Assembly: GCF_020215665.1 (NCBI RefSeq)
Contig: NZ_CP084061.1
Location: forward strand, 3,952,501 to 4,016,500
DNA from: Blautia parvula
GTDB taxonomy: Bacteria > Bacillota > Clostridia > Lachnospirales > Lachnospiraceae
Reading direction: 5' to 3'
DNA: 64,000 bases
Part shown: piece by piece, positions 29,017 through 37,638 of the stretch
How the letters are laid out: each line of letters begins with the position of its first letter
How positions within the stretch are numbered: position 1 is the stretch's first letter
Notes under the pieces: model-generated
Told to the model about the DNA's origin: nothing
Seen by the model: the letters and a program-made list of their open reading frames with translations, nothing else
The model's database searches: none
Position numbers and translations under genes: made by a program

Positions 29017-29187
29017 CAATTGATTGGATGGTCTAGTAGTGTGATCATTGACACGCTTTGAAACAGATGGCTATCTTTTTTCAGTATGCAGTTATGGTTA
29101 GAGCGTTTATTGTATGAAGGATTGCACCTTTATAGGTCAGTTATCGTTTTCTGACCATATCCGTCAATTTTTATGAGCACAAAATAA

Positions 29188-29237
29188 AACGGCCATTGAA
29201 TTCCGTATTCACAGCCCGGCATCAATGGTCGTTTTTT
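29188..29237 (+). terminator. Terminator after the AraC regulator
   Basis: AACGGCCATTGA pairs with TCAATGGTCGTT (one G-T pair) around a 22-nt loop, followed by TTTTTT. It lies about 170 nt downstream of the regulator stop. From 29240 to 29543 I see no gene or recognisable element. Confidence 0.75.
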
Positions 29238-29543
29238 ATTAATCTAATATTCACAGATAACAGGATTGATTTGATAAATACATTTTCGGTGCAAAACCTC
29301 AAGCCGTGCATGACAAATATTACCTCATTCAAACTACATCTTGAGGCTTTTTTAATAATTCCTCCTGCACTTGTGACTATTTCAATTATTTTATACTCTG
29401 TAACACGCTTCCACCACATAAATCACAGATTTTGAAGCGGGGCTTCTTACTCAAAGGCTCCCATGGGCCAAATTTCTACAAGCCCTACACCCCCACGATT
29501 ATTTCTCCCCAATTATGGCACTCTGATTCTTTGTCCAGGACAT

Positions 29544-29630
29544 TTATTTACGTTCTACCGGAATCCAGATTTCTACATGACAATAATCCTCCGCCTCATT
29601 CCAATTCTTATATTTTTCTATAGTTGCCAT
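29544..29630 (-). pseudogene. C-terminal scrap of a GyrI-like / AraC effector-binding protein
   Basis: A 28-codon frame ends 'KYKNWNEAEDY...VEIWIPVERK', the characteristic ending of GyrI-like small-molecule-binding domains. Everything upstream of it is replaced by the reverse-transcriptase fragment at 29631-29840. Assignment rests on this short motif only. Confidence 0.45.
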
Positions 29631-29840
29631 ACATTTTCTATAGCTGCTACTGGCGATGGAAAATAACTTCCTGAACTCATTCGATTCCATATCTTATAAA
29701 GATTGTTATTCAGTTTCTTTTCAAAAGCTTCAAAATCAATCCCATCTATTCCCGCACTGCCTTTCTTTATTCGCTTTTACTTTTTTATATGCCTCAATGA
29801 CTGCTCTTTTTGGTATTTCGTATTGTTTGCTCTCGCTCAT
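29631..29840 (-). pseudogene. N-terminal fragment of a group II intron reverse transcriptase
   Basis: Starts with ATG at 29840 after GGAGG ('SKQYEIPKRAVIEAYKKVKANK'), shifts frame near 29779, then continues 'GSAGIDGIDFEAFEKKLNNN', 'YKIWNRMSSGSYFP', the invariant start of LtrA-type intron reverse transcriptases. It stops there; no palm or maturase domain follows. Confidence 0.8.
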
Positions 29841-30345
29841 CCAATCCTCCTAGTCTCCTAGTTGTTTTCAGTATCAAGCAGAATGATGTTACCCCTTTGC
29901 TCTATTGTCATTACAACAACTTCAACGCTACTACGAGTAACTCCGCCCCTGTAGAATACATTTCTACTTTCGACCTCGTCTTTCTGTAACTTGAATCTTT
30001 TCGATTTTCATTATCCTACAGGTTCCCATGTTTCACACAGAACCCTAATACATGCTCATGCCATCTTAATGCCGTTCCACGGATGGTCAGCTTTACAGGT
30101 CTCCTCCATCCTCATCCCTACCTAGTGGTGAAAAGTAGGTTTTGCAGAAATCTTACGCTTTCGACACTTCTTCAATGGTTCATTCTCATTCATCTTCATG
30201 TATCATATCTGATTGTTTATACAACCTTTTCTCTAATTGCTCACTACCATGACATGAATCACAGCAGCATTAGAGTGATTTGACAGGCTTGCCTGTTCAA
30301 TTCCTGTCGAAGGGCCTTCCCTCATCTTCCGTATGCCTTGCATGG
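29841..30345 (-). ncRNA. Group II intron RNA, 5' domains upstream of the reverse transcriptase start
   Basis: Non-coding, purine-rich, structured-looking sequence of about 500 nt that leads into the RT start codon at 29840. It has features typical of intron domains I-III on the minus strand ('GAACCTGTAGGATAATG', 'CGTGGAACGGCATTAAG'). No long open frame is conserved. The exact 5' splice boundary is not identified. Confidence 0.5.
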
Positions 30346-30351
30346 CACACC

Positions 30352-30383
30352 ACCACCTAGCATACCGTTCGGTACTAGGCGGT
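30352..30383 (-). ncRNA. Group II intron domain V hairpin
   Basis: On the minus strand a 32-nt hairpin with the arms ACCGCCTAG / CTAGGTGGT, inner arms TACC / GGTA, a GAAC tetraloop and a 2-nt bulge. This matches the conserved catalytic domain V of bacterial group II introns. It lies about 60 nt beyond the stop of the maturase fragment at 30446-30970 and belongs to that intron. Confidence 0.75.
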
Positions 30384-30445
30384 TCCTTAGTTTTCATAGA
30401 CTACTAGATAGTGGTCAAGCATGGATGTGTATCCTAGCTTGGCTA

Positions 30446-30970
30446 TTATTTTTTTGTGAGTACCGTGTTCAACATTTCTACCATTCTCCAGTAACCACAT
30501 CTACTATTTGCGAGTTTTATTGCCTGCCAATGTTCCAGTTTTAACTTTCTAAGGATACGATAACGGGTTCGCACCCTTTTCCATTGTTTCCAATATATCG
30601 CCCTTATTCTTCGCCTCGCCCACTTGTCTGTTTCTGCAAGAAGTCCTTTCATATCAGCAAGTTTGAAGTAGTTTACCCAGCCTCTCACATACTGCTGATA
30701 CTTTTCCTCTCGCTTCGTATTACTCAGGCCATTATTTCTGTCCGTAAGCTCTCTAATCTTATTTTTCATTTTTGCTACAGACTTTGGATGTACCCTAAAC
30801 CTACATTTTCCCTTGTACTTATAAAAGCTATATCCAAGGTATTTAACTTTGCTGATATGAGAAACTCCCGTTTTCTTCCGATTTACTTTCAGAAAAAGGG
30901 TTCCTTCTATGAATGGGATGATATTTTCCAGGGTTCTCTGCGCACTCTTTCTGCTTTTGCAGAAGATCAT
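30446..30970 (-). pseudogene. Reverse transcriptase C-terminal half and maturase domain of a group II intron
   Basis: 174 codons beginning 'CMIFCKSRKSAQRTL', the residues that directly follow the YADD active-site motif. The rest is thumb and maturase (domain X): 'KVKYLGYSFYKYKGK', 'FRVHPKSVAKMKNKI', 'YVRGWVNYFKLADMKG', 'KLANSRCGYW'. The front of the gene, including YADD, is missing, because the 3' end of another group II intron abuts at 30974. Confidence 0.85.
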
Positions 30971-30973
30971 ACA

Positions 30974-31049
30974 GTAAGTAGACCCAGGGAACCTCCCCCT
31001 AAGTCCCTCTCAGAACTGTACGTGAACCTCTCAGCTCATACAGCTCCCA
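30974..31049 (-). ncRNA. 3' end of a group II intron (domain V and VI)
   Basis: Minus-strand domain V at about 31046-31011 (GAGCTGTATGAGC...GTTCACGTACAGTTC with a two-base bulge) is followed by a short domain VI and the end ...CTACTTAC at 30974. The next codon is TGT ATG ATC, inside the other intron's reverse transcriptase gene. Confidence 0.75.
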
Positions 31050-31918
31050 TCATCCAGCCGATGGCAGTATTCCAAACTTCCAGTGTGCAAACAGATCCCT
31101 GTCTCGCTTTGCTATTTCTCCTAACCAGTATTCGGCTCTTTTCCTTGAATTTCGGTTCTTGTACTTTCTTCTTACCCAATAGACCTGCCGTCTATTGATA
31201 TATCTTAGAACCTCATATATTTCTGATTTGTAGAAATGTGTATAATAGTTGATCCATCCCTGTATCTGCTTATTGAACATATTTGCTATATCCCACAGGT
31301 CTTTATCCGGCTTAAGCTGTATCTTCCATCCACCAACGGCCTTTCGTATGGCTTTCTTGGCCTTTTCACTCATTGCCGGCAGAAAGTTGGTAAAGAACTT
31401 ACCATATTTGTTCTTTGCATGCCTTGGTCTGAATGTATATCCCAAGAAGTCAAAGGATGTATGTTCATGTTTCCCTTTACGGTCATCATCTTTACAATAC
31501 ACGATTCTTGTCTTTTCCATATTTAATTCCAGTCCAAAACGTACAAACCGTTCCTGTAGCCTACGCTGTAGATATTTTGCCTGTTTCAGGGATACGCAGT
31601 GCGCAATCCCATCATCCGCATATCTTGCCCACGGAATACTTAGGAACTCTTTTGCCATAAAATCATCAAATACGTAGTGCAGAAATAGATTTGCAAGTAC
31701 CGGACTAATCCCCCCGCCCTGCGGTGTACCGGAAGTTCTTGGAACGACGGTTCCATCCTCCATCTGATAGGTCTGTATCCATAGGAGTCATCATAAAATA
31801 CCGGTTCCACATTTGGTTCAAAGTATAACTTTGCCACCATCTGTGCAATTCTGTCTTCTACGGTTGGCACAGTCACATCAAAATGCACTTTATCACAGCA
31901 AGGATTTAGGAACAGCAA
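31050..31918 (-). pseudogene. Group II intron reverse transcriptase/maturase with internal deletion
   Basis: The upstream part (31918 to about 31775) reads 'VPTVEDRIAQMVAKLYFEP...DDSYGYRP'; the downstream part (31763-31050) resumes in another frame at 'MEDGTVVPRTSGTPQGGGISP', 'WARYADDGIAHC' (active site), 'FDFLGYTFRPR', 'AIRKAVGGW', 'GWINYYTHFYKSE', ending 'HWKFG'. About 70 residues of the fingers/palm between GYRP and MEDG are deleted with a frameshift. The N-terminus is cut at about 31918 by the DUF5372 fragment. The bacterial class differs from the fragments at 29.6 and 30.4 kb. Confidence 0.88.
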
Positions 31919-31922
31919 CCAT

Positions 31923-32142
31923 CCTTCATCCCTACCATCCCCTGTTCGGCCAGACTTTTCCTATCCTCAAAATCCGGAAAGTTGATAGACAGAGGCTGTA
32001 CTCCCTCCAATCCGAGGATGATATTTTCTCTGTTCCCGAGTCCTGGACCATGGATACCTGCCAGAATGCCTTTGCTGAAACCTACTTTAATGACGATTCC
32101 ATAAAATCACTTCTTGAACTCGTCAGTTTACTTCATGAATAA
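31923..32142 (+). pseudogene. DUF5372-like fragment of a serine-recombinase element
   Basis: About 70 codons, 'YHPLFGQTFPILKIRKVDRQRLY', 'FSVPESWT', 'DSIKSLLELVSLL', matching the short DUF5372-type proteins that precede DUF6788 and a recombinase in mobile modules. The true start is lost at the junction with the reverse-transcriptase fragment (about 31920). Confidence 0.6.
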
Positions 32143-32199
32143 TCAGATTTTTTATACCATAAGGTAGACTTTTTCCTCACCTTATGGTATAATCTTATC

Positions 32200-32559
32200 A
32201 TGAATACAACTAATAAGTTTGGAAGGCCATACAAATCACTAACCACTGACACTCTCTTAGCACGCCGTCAGGAACTCCTTGACATGATGCCCAATCCGGC
32301 CCATGTCATAAGAGCCTCCCTGATCACCAGATCCATTAAATGCGGCAAGCCCAACTGCAGATGTGCCACTGGCGAAGGCCACAAAAGCCTGTACCTCTCC
32401 TCTTATTACAATGGGAAAACCCAGCTTGATTCTGTCCCGAAATCTTATCAGGATAAAGTTTCCCAATGCATAAAAGATTATGAGGAAATCACCACGCTGC
32501 TTGCAGAGCTTAGCTGCATCAATCTGGAACTGTTCCGGCGCAGAGAGATCGACCTTTAG
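32200..32559 (+). CDS. DUF6788-family protein of a recombinase module
   Basis: A 119-residue protein with a probable zinc-binding motif 'CGKPNCRCATGEGH' (about 47-60) and 'SLYLSSYYNGK', then a helical tail. Genes of this type usually lie directly upstream of a serine recombinase, as here. Function unknown; possibly a DNA-binding accessory of the mobile element. It appears intact. Confidence 0.7.
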   Translation: MNTTNKFGRPYKSLTTDTLLARRQELLDMMPNPAHVIRASLITRSIKCGKPNCRCATGEGHKSLYLSSYYNGKTQLDSVPKSYQDKVSQCIKDYEEITTLLAELSCINLELFRRREIDL

Positions 32560-32688
32560 CCTGAAAGGAGGAGGCTTTTATGGAAACAACTCTCATGTAT
32601 CTGACCGGTAACGACTCCCGACTTGCACAAGATCTCATATCAGCATTGTCCATCCTGTTCCTCTCCTTCTTTTCAGTAGAAATGGAGG

Positions 32689-33045
32689 ATGAACATGAAA
32701 CAGAATCCATCAATCCCATCCAAAGTACGGACGGAACATCTGGAGAGGGAGTCCCTGGTTTATGTCCGCCAGTCAACGATGGCTCAGGTCCGCTTCAACC
32801 AGGAAAGCACCCAGAGGCAGTATGCCCTCAGAGAAAGGGCATTATCTCTTGGATGGCCGGAAGAACACATCCGCATCATCGACGGGGATCTTGGCATATC
32901 CGGCTCAGGAAGATCCAGACGCCCGGGCTTTGCCCAGCTTGTGACGAGTGTGTCACTGGGCGAAGCCGGTGCGGTATTCGGACTGGAGATATCACGCCTT
33001 GCCCGCTCCTCGGCTGACCTTATGAAGCTCCTTGAGCTGTGCAGC
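32689..33045 (+). pseudogene. Serine recombinase, N-terminal domain only
   Basis: About 119 codons of the catalytic resolvase domain: active Ser in 'LVYVRQST', 'ESTQRQYALRERAL', 'DGDLGISGSG', 'FGLEISRLARSSAD'. After 'LLELCS' (about 33041-33048) the sequence changes to the antisense of a winged-helix regulator, giving a false tail. Large recombinases of this family need several hundred more residues, so it is inactive. Confidence 0.85.
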
Positions 33046-33386
33046 AGGGCAAGAATATCAAATTCTTTCGCCGTCAGTTCGACCACTTGCCTGTCCACCC
33101 GTACCAACCGTTGCTCCAGGCAAAAGTATAAGTCCCCCATATGAATCTCTGTGAAGATACCTTCATTCTCTGTCAACAGCTCATAAGCTCCGGAGCGGAT
33201 ACACCGGTTATCAGCTAAACCGCCATTCTGCTTTTCTTTGCTAAGAAGATAGTTTACTAACTCCTGCCGCTGTCTTGCGTCCAACAGCATAAGCAGCTTT
33301 TCTCCGATTTTATCTCCCGGCTCGGATATTTCCAGTACAGCTAATTTCCCAATGGTATCACCTCCGTTTCTTTTACAACCCTCCAT
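33046..33386 (-). pseudogene. 5' part of a stand-alone winged-helix regulator
   Basis: The frame encodes 'GKLAVLEISEPGDKIGEKLL', 'DARQRQELVNYLLS', 'LYFCLEQRLVRVDRQVVELTAKEFDIL' and is then cut at about 33046 by the recombinase fragment. It is a close paralogue of the intact protein at 55611-56102; only the first half of its OmpR-type wing remains. Start codon is uncertain (an ATT or an upstream ATG at 33386), with GGAGG at about 33365. Confidence 0.8.
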
Positions 33387-33413
33387 CCTTCAGCAATCTA
33401 TGATAAATTATAA

Positions 33414-33435
33414 ATATGACAACATCCTGTCATAT
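33414..33435. promoter_or_regulatory. Palindromic operator-like site
   Basis: ATATGACA-N6-TGTCATAT, a perfect 8-bp inverted repeat, 28 nt upstream of the truncated winged-helix gene. Likely an autoregulatory operator. Confidence 0.55.
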
Positions 33436-33546
33436 TTCATATCTTTTTCACTTGTGAAACCCGGCCTTTTGTTTTTACACTCGTTACTTATTTCACCGAC
33501 CTTATATACTTAAAATTGGGCTGCTGTCGCTTGATTTTACTTGCCA

Positions 33547-34310
33547 TTATTCATATTGTTTTCTGGCCTGCTCTAAAAATACCTTTATATCGTCCCGCAG
33601 CGTCTTTGGCTCTATAATTTCCGCTTTGTCTCCCAAGCTTGCAAAAGTGCTTACGATCCACTCCGGGTATTCCGTATAAAAGGAAATGTAGAGAGAATTG
33701 TTTTCTTCCCTGATATTGCTCTGGCCAAAGAAATCAATCGCCAGAAACTCATAGGATTTATCCATCCTGACTGTAACCAATTGCCCCACGCCATTTGAGA
33801 ATGTGCTCTGCAATACCGGAATTTCATAATCTGTCCGTTCCGTATAGGTCCGCTCACAAAGCAACAGCTTCGATATTCTGTTAAGCTTAAAAACACGGAA
33901 ATCCTGCCTTTGTGTGCAGTAGGCGAAAAGATACCAGTATTCTTCTTTGAAGATGAGCTTGTAGGGTTCCACGGTTCTTTTAGAGTATCCTTTGTTGCTG
34001 TAATACTCCAGTTCCAACAGGCGTCGGGAGGCAATTGCAGAGCGGATGATTTTGATTTTTTCAATGGTCGTATTCTTATGGTTCCAGGATGTAAAATCAA
34101 TGATAATATCATTCTCCAACAGCAGCTTATCTTCCTGTCCAAGGCGCAGCTTCGCAAGCAGTGTCTTTATTTTTGAACTCTCATCAATGCTTGCAAACCC
34201 CTGTATGCCGGACACAATTAGATCTATGTCATCTTTATTCAGGACTGATTTGCTGTATTTAAAGTTTGGCAGCAAAGATATGCCGCCGCCAATACCCTGC
34301 TGTGTGTCTT
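33547..34310 (-). pseudogene. WYL-domain regulator lacking its HTH half
   Basis: From about 34305 the frame reads 'QQGIGGGISLLPNFKYSKSV', the conserved linker of HTH-WYL repressors, then a WYL sensor domain ('ALASRRLLELEYYS'-like region, 'RTVEPYKLIFKEEYWYLFAYC', 'FRVFKLNRI') and a WCX tail to 33547. There is an in-frame TAA just upstream, so the N-terminal HTH is missing here; it lies on the opposite strand at 34344. Without the HTH it cannot act as a normal repressor. Confidence 0.8.
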
Positions 34311-34343
34311 ATTTCTGTAAAATTGACAGAGGAGGTGCCTTGA

Positions 34344-34520
34344 ATGAAAAGCAACAGAATGTTCGGTATATTATGTATTTTATTGGAGAGGGAAAAAATA
34401 ACGGCGCAGGAGCAGGCAGAGTATTTTGAAGTCTCTGTGCGCACGATCCATAGGGATTTATTGGATTTGTCCAGCGCAGGGTTCCCGGTGACTACCAATA
34501 CCATTATATCATGCACATAA
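34344..34520 (+). pseudogene. Detached N-terminal HTH of the WYL regulator, inverted
   Basis: A 58-codon frame after GAGGAGG: 'MKSNRMFGILCILLEREK', 'AEYFEVSVRTIHRDLLDLSSAGFPVTT', a DeoR/HTH_11 domain, then a short random tail to TAA at 34518. In relatives this sequence continues directly into 'QGIGGG', which here is on the minus strand 190 bp away. Upstream it retains its own leader with CTGT-N7-ACAG-like symmetry (34313-34330). Confidence 0.75.
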
Positions 34521-34592
34521 TCAAGCTGATCCGGTGTCCAAGGGAAAAGGCATATAAAGAGAGCCGACAAGCTGTCATCATTTCTCACAAGT

Positions 34593-34623
34593 TCGGCTGT
34601 GCGTCTGGCTCTATGATGATATG
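34593..34623 (-). repeat. Interspersed boundary repeat, copy A (partial)
   Basis: Carries TCGGCTGTGCGTCTGGCTC then TATGATGATATG (plus strand); lacks the hairpin end seen in other copies. Begins 8 nt after the stop of the membrane-protein gene. An inverted scrap of the same repeat (GAGCCGACA) lies at 34561. Confidence 0.8.
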
Positions 34624-34630
34624 TAATATT

Positions 34631-35113
34631 CTAAAACAGCGTCAAAAAATATCCGTCAATCAGAGCAATCAACGAATACATAATCAATGCTCTGCCAAAT
34701 GCTTCAATATGCTTTGTAGGATTTTGATACAACTTCTTTTCTTGAATTTTCGTAAAACGGATTCGTTTTGTGTTTCTCCACCATAAAAGGTCAATGATAA
34801 GCAAATCAAAAAAATTCAATCCCTGTCCTATTACACTTAGTGAAAGAACATTGTGCCAAAAGTCCTTTTCTCGGATAAACAGCCCAAATATAAACAACAG
34901 ACATAAGAACAGCAGAAAGTTTGAAACAAATGCCGCTACTTTATTGCTTTCCTTAAACCGCCCTTGATACTCCGCAATATCCTTTATGCGGATCTGTACC
35001 TCGTCTGGATAAGACGAATAGCTTTTCAAGTTCTTTTCGTCCGTACCTGTTCCCAAATAGCAAAGCATGAAAAAGACGATACATAAAATAAATGTTTCGA
35101 TTATTACAATCAT
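34631..35113 (-). CDS. Small integral membrane protein, function unknown
   Basis: A 160-residue protein with about four hydrophobic segments (1-22, 65-85, 90-115, 140-158). A cytoplasmic-looking loop 'GTGTDEKNLKSYSSYPDEVQ' follows the first helix, and 'LLIIDLLWWRNTKRIRF' lies in the third. It resembles unnamed membrane proteins of Clostridia but I cannot assign a family. It stands alone, bracketed by repeat copies F and A. The frame looks intact. Confidence 0.7.
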   Translation of the reverse strand: MIVIIETFILCIVFFMLCYLGTGTDEKNLKSYSSYPDEVQIRIKDIAEYQGRFKESNKVAAFVSNFLLFLCLLFIFGLFIREKDFWHNVLSLSVIGQGLNFFDLLIIDLLWWRNTKRIRFTKIQEKKLYQNPTKHIEAFGRALIMYSLIALIDGYFLTLF

Positions 35114-35136
35114 GTTCTGTACTCCCGTTATAAATG

Positions 35137-35164
35137 AATGCTGTTCTTCCCGACAAATAGGAAG
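35137..35164 (-). repeat. Interspersed boundary repeat, copy F (hairpin end only)
   Basis: Plus-strand ATGCTGTTCTTCCCGACA then AATAGGAAG, matching the right-hand end of copies B and C. It begins 20 nt after the stop of the cupin gene. The GGCTCT-rich half is missing. Confidence 0.65.
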
Positions 35165-35183
35165 TTGTCACTGTTGTATTCGG

Positions 35184-35531
35184 TCACTCGTTGTATGTTC
35201 CGCCTGTATTTTCTTTATTGAGAGTTCCCTCAACTTCAATTAAAAGGCACTTGACTAATTCCTTGCAAACGGGACGATGTTTCGTTCCTTTGGGAATAAT
35301 TATAAAATCCCCCTCGCATAAATGTGTCAATCCATCCTCAAATTCAATGTCAAACTCGCCCTCAATACAATAAAACATTTCATCGGAATTTTCGTGTATA
35401 TGAAAATCTAAAGTTCTATTTTTCGCTTGCAATACATTTAACATATGATTATTCAAAGTACCTACTCGCTTATAACGGAATGGTACATCAATCAAATTTA
35501 CATTCTCTTTCAAATTCACTTTTTCTATCAT
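35184..35531 (-). CDS. Cupin-domain protein
   Basis: A 115-residue single cupin barrel: 'LDFHIHENSDEMFYCIEGEFDIEFEDG' (motif 1, metal-binding His-His-Glu) and 'GDFIIIPKGTKHRPVC' (motif 2). Small cupins of this kind act as sugar-isomerase-like or sensor proteins; the substrate is not inferable. Single gene with TTATTATCTCC-type ribosome site (GGAGAAAAA) before ATG 35531. No repeat copy is present on its upstream side, between it and the serine hydrolase. Confidence 0.85.
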   Translation of the reverse strand: MIEKVNLKENVNLIDVPFRYKRVGTLNNHMLNVLQAKNRTLDFHIHENSDEMFYCIEGEFDIEFEDGLTHLCEGDFIIIPKGTKHRPVCKELVKCLLIEVEGTLNKENTGGTYNE

Positions 35532-35637
35532 TTTTTCTCCTATTCAAACTGGGATTTATCACTTAAATTATAATTTTCAGCTTTTTGCAAAGCGAATATT
35601 CCAAACTTTCTGTGTAATGTAAATATATCATGCTACA

Positions 35638-37524
35638 TCAACAGCCCCAGAATTGATAGAAATGCCAATACAATACATTTGCTATCAGAAGTATTCCGCT
35701 TGCTTTTGTGACAGTAAATCCAATTTTTTGCCGCATATTATTCTTAATGTTTTCCGTATTCTTCACGCCAAACCACCCAATCAGCAACATCACAATTTCC
35801 ATAAGCGTACAAAGAATAATCAATACACACTTTAGAACAACCTGTGTTTTGGTGAAACTACCACCCATCAGCGGCGGTAACATAAGCCAGTAAATCATTA
35901 TAGACGCAAGCACCACAAATAGCTCCGCCAATAACTGATATAATTTCTTACTCCAAATCTGCTTATGCTTATGCAGCGTTATCCCATGCACAATAAGCAT
36001 AAGCAGTGTCCAGAAAGAGGACAGTACAAACAAGAAGAAAAAAATAATCTTAATAACGAAAACTGCCGTATTCTCTTTTTGGAAGTCCATGCCCGTCATG
36101 TGCTGTAATGCAGCCACATTTCCGTTGCTATCTCTTTTTATGTGCAGATAGGTTTTCAATCCATTCCCGTCGTCCATAATGCAGGCGTTCTCTGAAATCT
36201 GTGTAATGCTGCCTACCATAGCCGCTTGATAGCTTCCCTCGGTTTTCCCTTTTGTGACAGGCAGCAGACCACTAATCATACTGTATAGCTTCATAAAGCT
36301 CTTGCTATAATTTGCTCTGCTGTTACAGTAAATCCCCGACAAGTCATCATAGGTAAAACCTGTTTCTGTCTTACAATCTCCGAAGATAAGGCTCACAAGT
36401 CCATAATTATAAGTGGTTTCACCCACCTCATTTGTCATTACCACAAGCCCTGTCCTGTTTTCCCTGTCAAGCACCAAATTTGCAGAAAAGCCTGTGGTAT
36501 TTCCTGCGTGACCGATAAGACGCACACCATATTCCTGTGAAAACAGTCCGTGGCAAATTCTCGGCGTATCTGTTCCGTCATAATAGAGCGTGGGAGAAAA
36601 CATCTTATCAAGTGTGTCGGCTTTTGTAAAAAACGGACAATCCTTACTATCTGTAAGGAACGCTTTCGCAAACCGTACAAGGTCGCTCATTGTTCCTGTC
36701 GCTGCCCCTGCGGGGTAAAGTAGAATATAACGCCGACACGTTCCATAATCCTCATATTCTCCCTGCACATTATAATAGGCATTTGTCAAATCCCGTCTGC
36801 TTTCCACCCATTCATTATCACTGCAATCGGGAAGTATGGAAGTCTGGTTCATGCCAAGCGGCTCAAAAATATTCTGGCGCACATATTCTGCATAGTCCAT
36901 TCCGCTGACACATTCCACAATATAAGCCGCAAGAGCAGCTCCCCAGTTTGAATAAGAAACAGTTGTGCCAACCTTGTAAATCTGCGGCGGTGCCGTTGCA
37001 AGCAAGGCATCCCTTAAACTGATAATGTCCTTTTTATCCAGTACCTCCACATCCCATGTGGTTTCTTGAAAGCCCGCCGTATGATTCATCAAATGTGTCA
37101 TAGTAATAGGCTCATCATAAGAAAGATTGGATAGGAAGCCATCTGGCAAATAGTTTCCGATATCTTCATCAAGGTCAATTTTCCCCTGCTCATAAAGCTG
37201 CATGACGCTTATCCAGACCAAAACTTTGGAAATTGACCCCCACTCATAAACGGTTTCTTCATCTGCTTTGATATTCTCGGCAGTATTAGCATCGCCGTAT
37301 ATGACAGAAGCAATATTCTCTGTTTCATTGAAGTATGCTATGGAAACTGATGAAGTAGTATCTTTTCGGACATCTATGTACTTGTCAATTTCTTCCTCTA
37401 ACTTCGTGTAGGCAATGCCGGACGGTGTTTCTCCCATATTCTCTGCGGCTGCGGCAGAAGCCGTTGTTGTTCCCGACAAAAGAAACAACAGCAATGCCAT
37501 TCCGCTTGCAATTATTTTTTTCAT
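35638..37524 (-). CDS. Class C beta-lactamase-like serine hydrolase with membrane tail
   Basis: A 628-residue exported protein. Signal peptide at 1-25 ('...TTTASAAAA'). The beta-lactamase/PBP4*-type domain spans about 45-370: SxxK 'SISK' (about 105), YxN 'YSNW' and 'HAGN' in the KTG position. After a linker domain, the last ~170 residues have four or five transmembrane helices, so the enzyme is tethered outside the membrane. The family includes D-aminopeptidases and esterases and is not by itself evidence of beta-lactam resistance. ATG 37524 is preferred because GGAGG lies 6 nt before it. Single-gene unit with repeat copy B upstream. Confidence 0.88.
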   Translation of the reverse strand: MKKIIASGMALLLFLLSGTTTASAAAAENMGETPSGIAYTKLEEEIDKYIDVRKDTTSSVSIAYFNETENIASVIYGDANTAENIKADEETVYEWGSISKVLVWISVMQLYEQGKIDLDEDIGNYLPDGFLSNLSYDEPITMTHLMNHTAGFQETTWDVEVLDKKDIISLRDALLATAPPQIYKVGTTVSYSNWGAALAAYIVECVSGMDYAEYVRQNIFEPLGMNQTSILPDCSDNEWVESRRDLTNAYYNVQGEYEDYGTCRRYILLYPAGAATGTMSDLVRFAKAFLTDSKDCPFFTKADTLDKMFSPTLYYDGTDTPRICHGLFSQEYGVRLIGHAGNTTGFSANLVLDRENRTGLVVMTNEVGETTYNYGLVSLIFGDCKTETGFTYDDLSGIYCNSRANYSKSFMKLYSMISGLLPVTKGKTEGSYQAAMVGSITQISENACIMDDGNGLKTYLHIKRDSNGNVAALQHMTGMDFQKENTAVFVIKIIFFFLFVLSSFWTLLMLIVHGITLHKHKQIWSKKLYQLLAELFVVLASIMIYWLMLPPLMGGSFTKTQVVLKCVLIILCTLMEIVMLLIGWFGVKNTENIKNNMRQKIGFTVTKASGILLIANVLYWHFYQFWGC

Positions 37525-37559
37525 AATCTTCCTCCAAATATATTTTGGTAGTGGCTTCA

Positions 37560-37622
37560 TCGGCTCTGCGTCTGTGCGTCTGGCTCTATGATGATATGCT
37601 GTTCTTCTCGGTAAACGGGAAA
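37560..37622 (-). repeat. Interspersed boundary repeat, copy B (full)
   Basis: Plus strand: TCGGCTCTGCGTCTGTGCG, TCTGGCTCTATGATGATATG, then CTGTTCTTCTCGG-TAAA-CGGGAA. It lies between the isochorismatase gene (17 nt after its in-frame stop at 37639) and the serine hydrolase start (36 nt). Confidence 0.9.
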
Positions 37623-37638
37623 CTATGGAACAATCATT

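Noticed and set aside
29841..30445. Several 60-70-codon plus-strand frames
   Set aside because: They run antisense to intron RNA and have no ribosome sites or recognisable motifs.
32580..33017. 145-codon plus-strand frame overlapping the recombinase
   Set aside because: It covers the recombinase start in another frame; only its first ~35 codons could be real, and they show no family signature.
34290..34505. Site-specific invertible promoter at the WYL gene
   Set aside because: The common sequence CCAATACC at the two ends is in direct, not inverted, orientation, so a recombinase-driven switch is not supported.
35532..35637. A further boundary repeat between the serine hydrolase and the cupin gene
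   Set aside because: Only a short GATTTATC-like similarity to the flank of copies C and E is present; too little to call.
35638..37524. Beta-lactam resistance gene
   Set aside because: The active-site motifs are those of the broad serine hydrolase/D-aminopeptidase group, with a membrane tail unlike true class C beta-lactamases.
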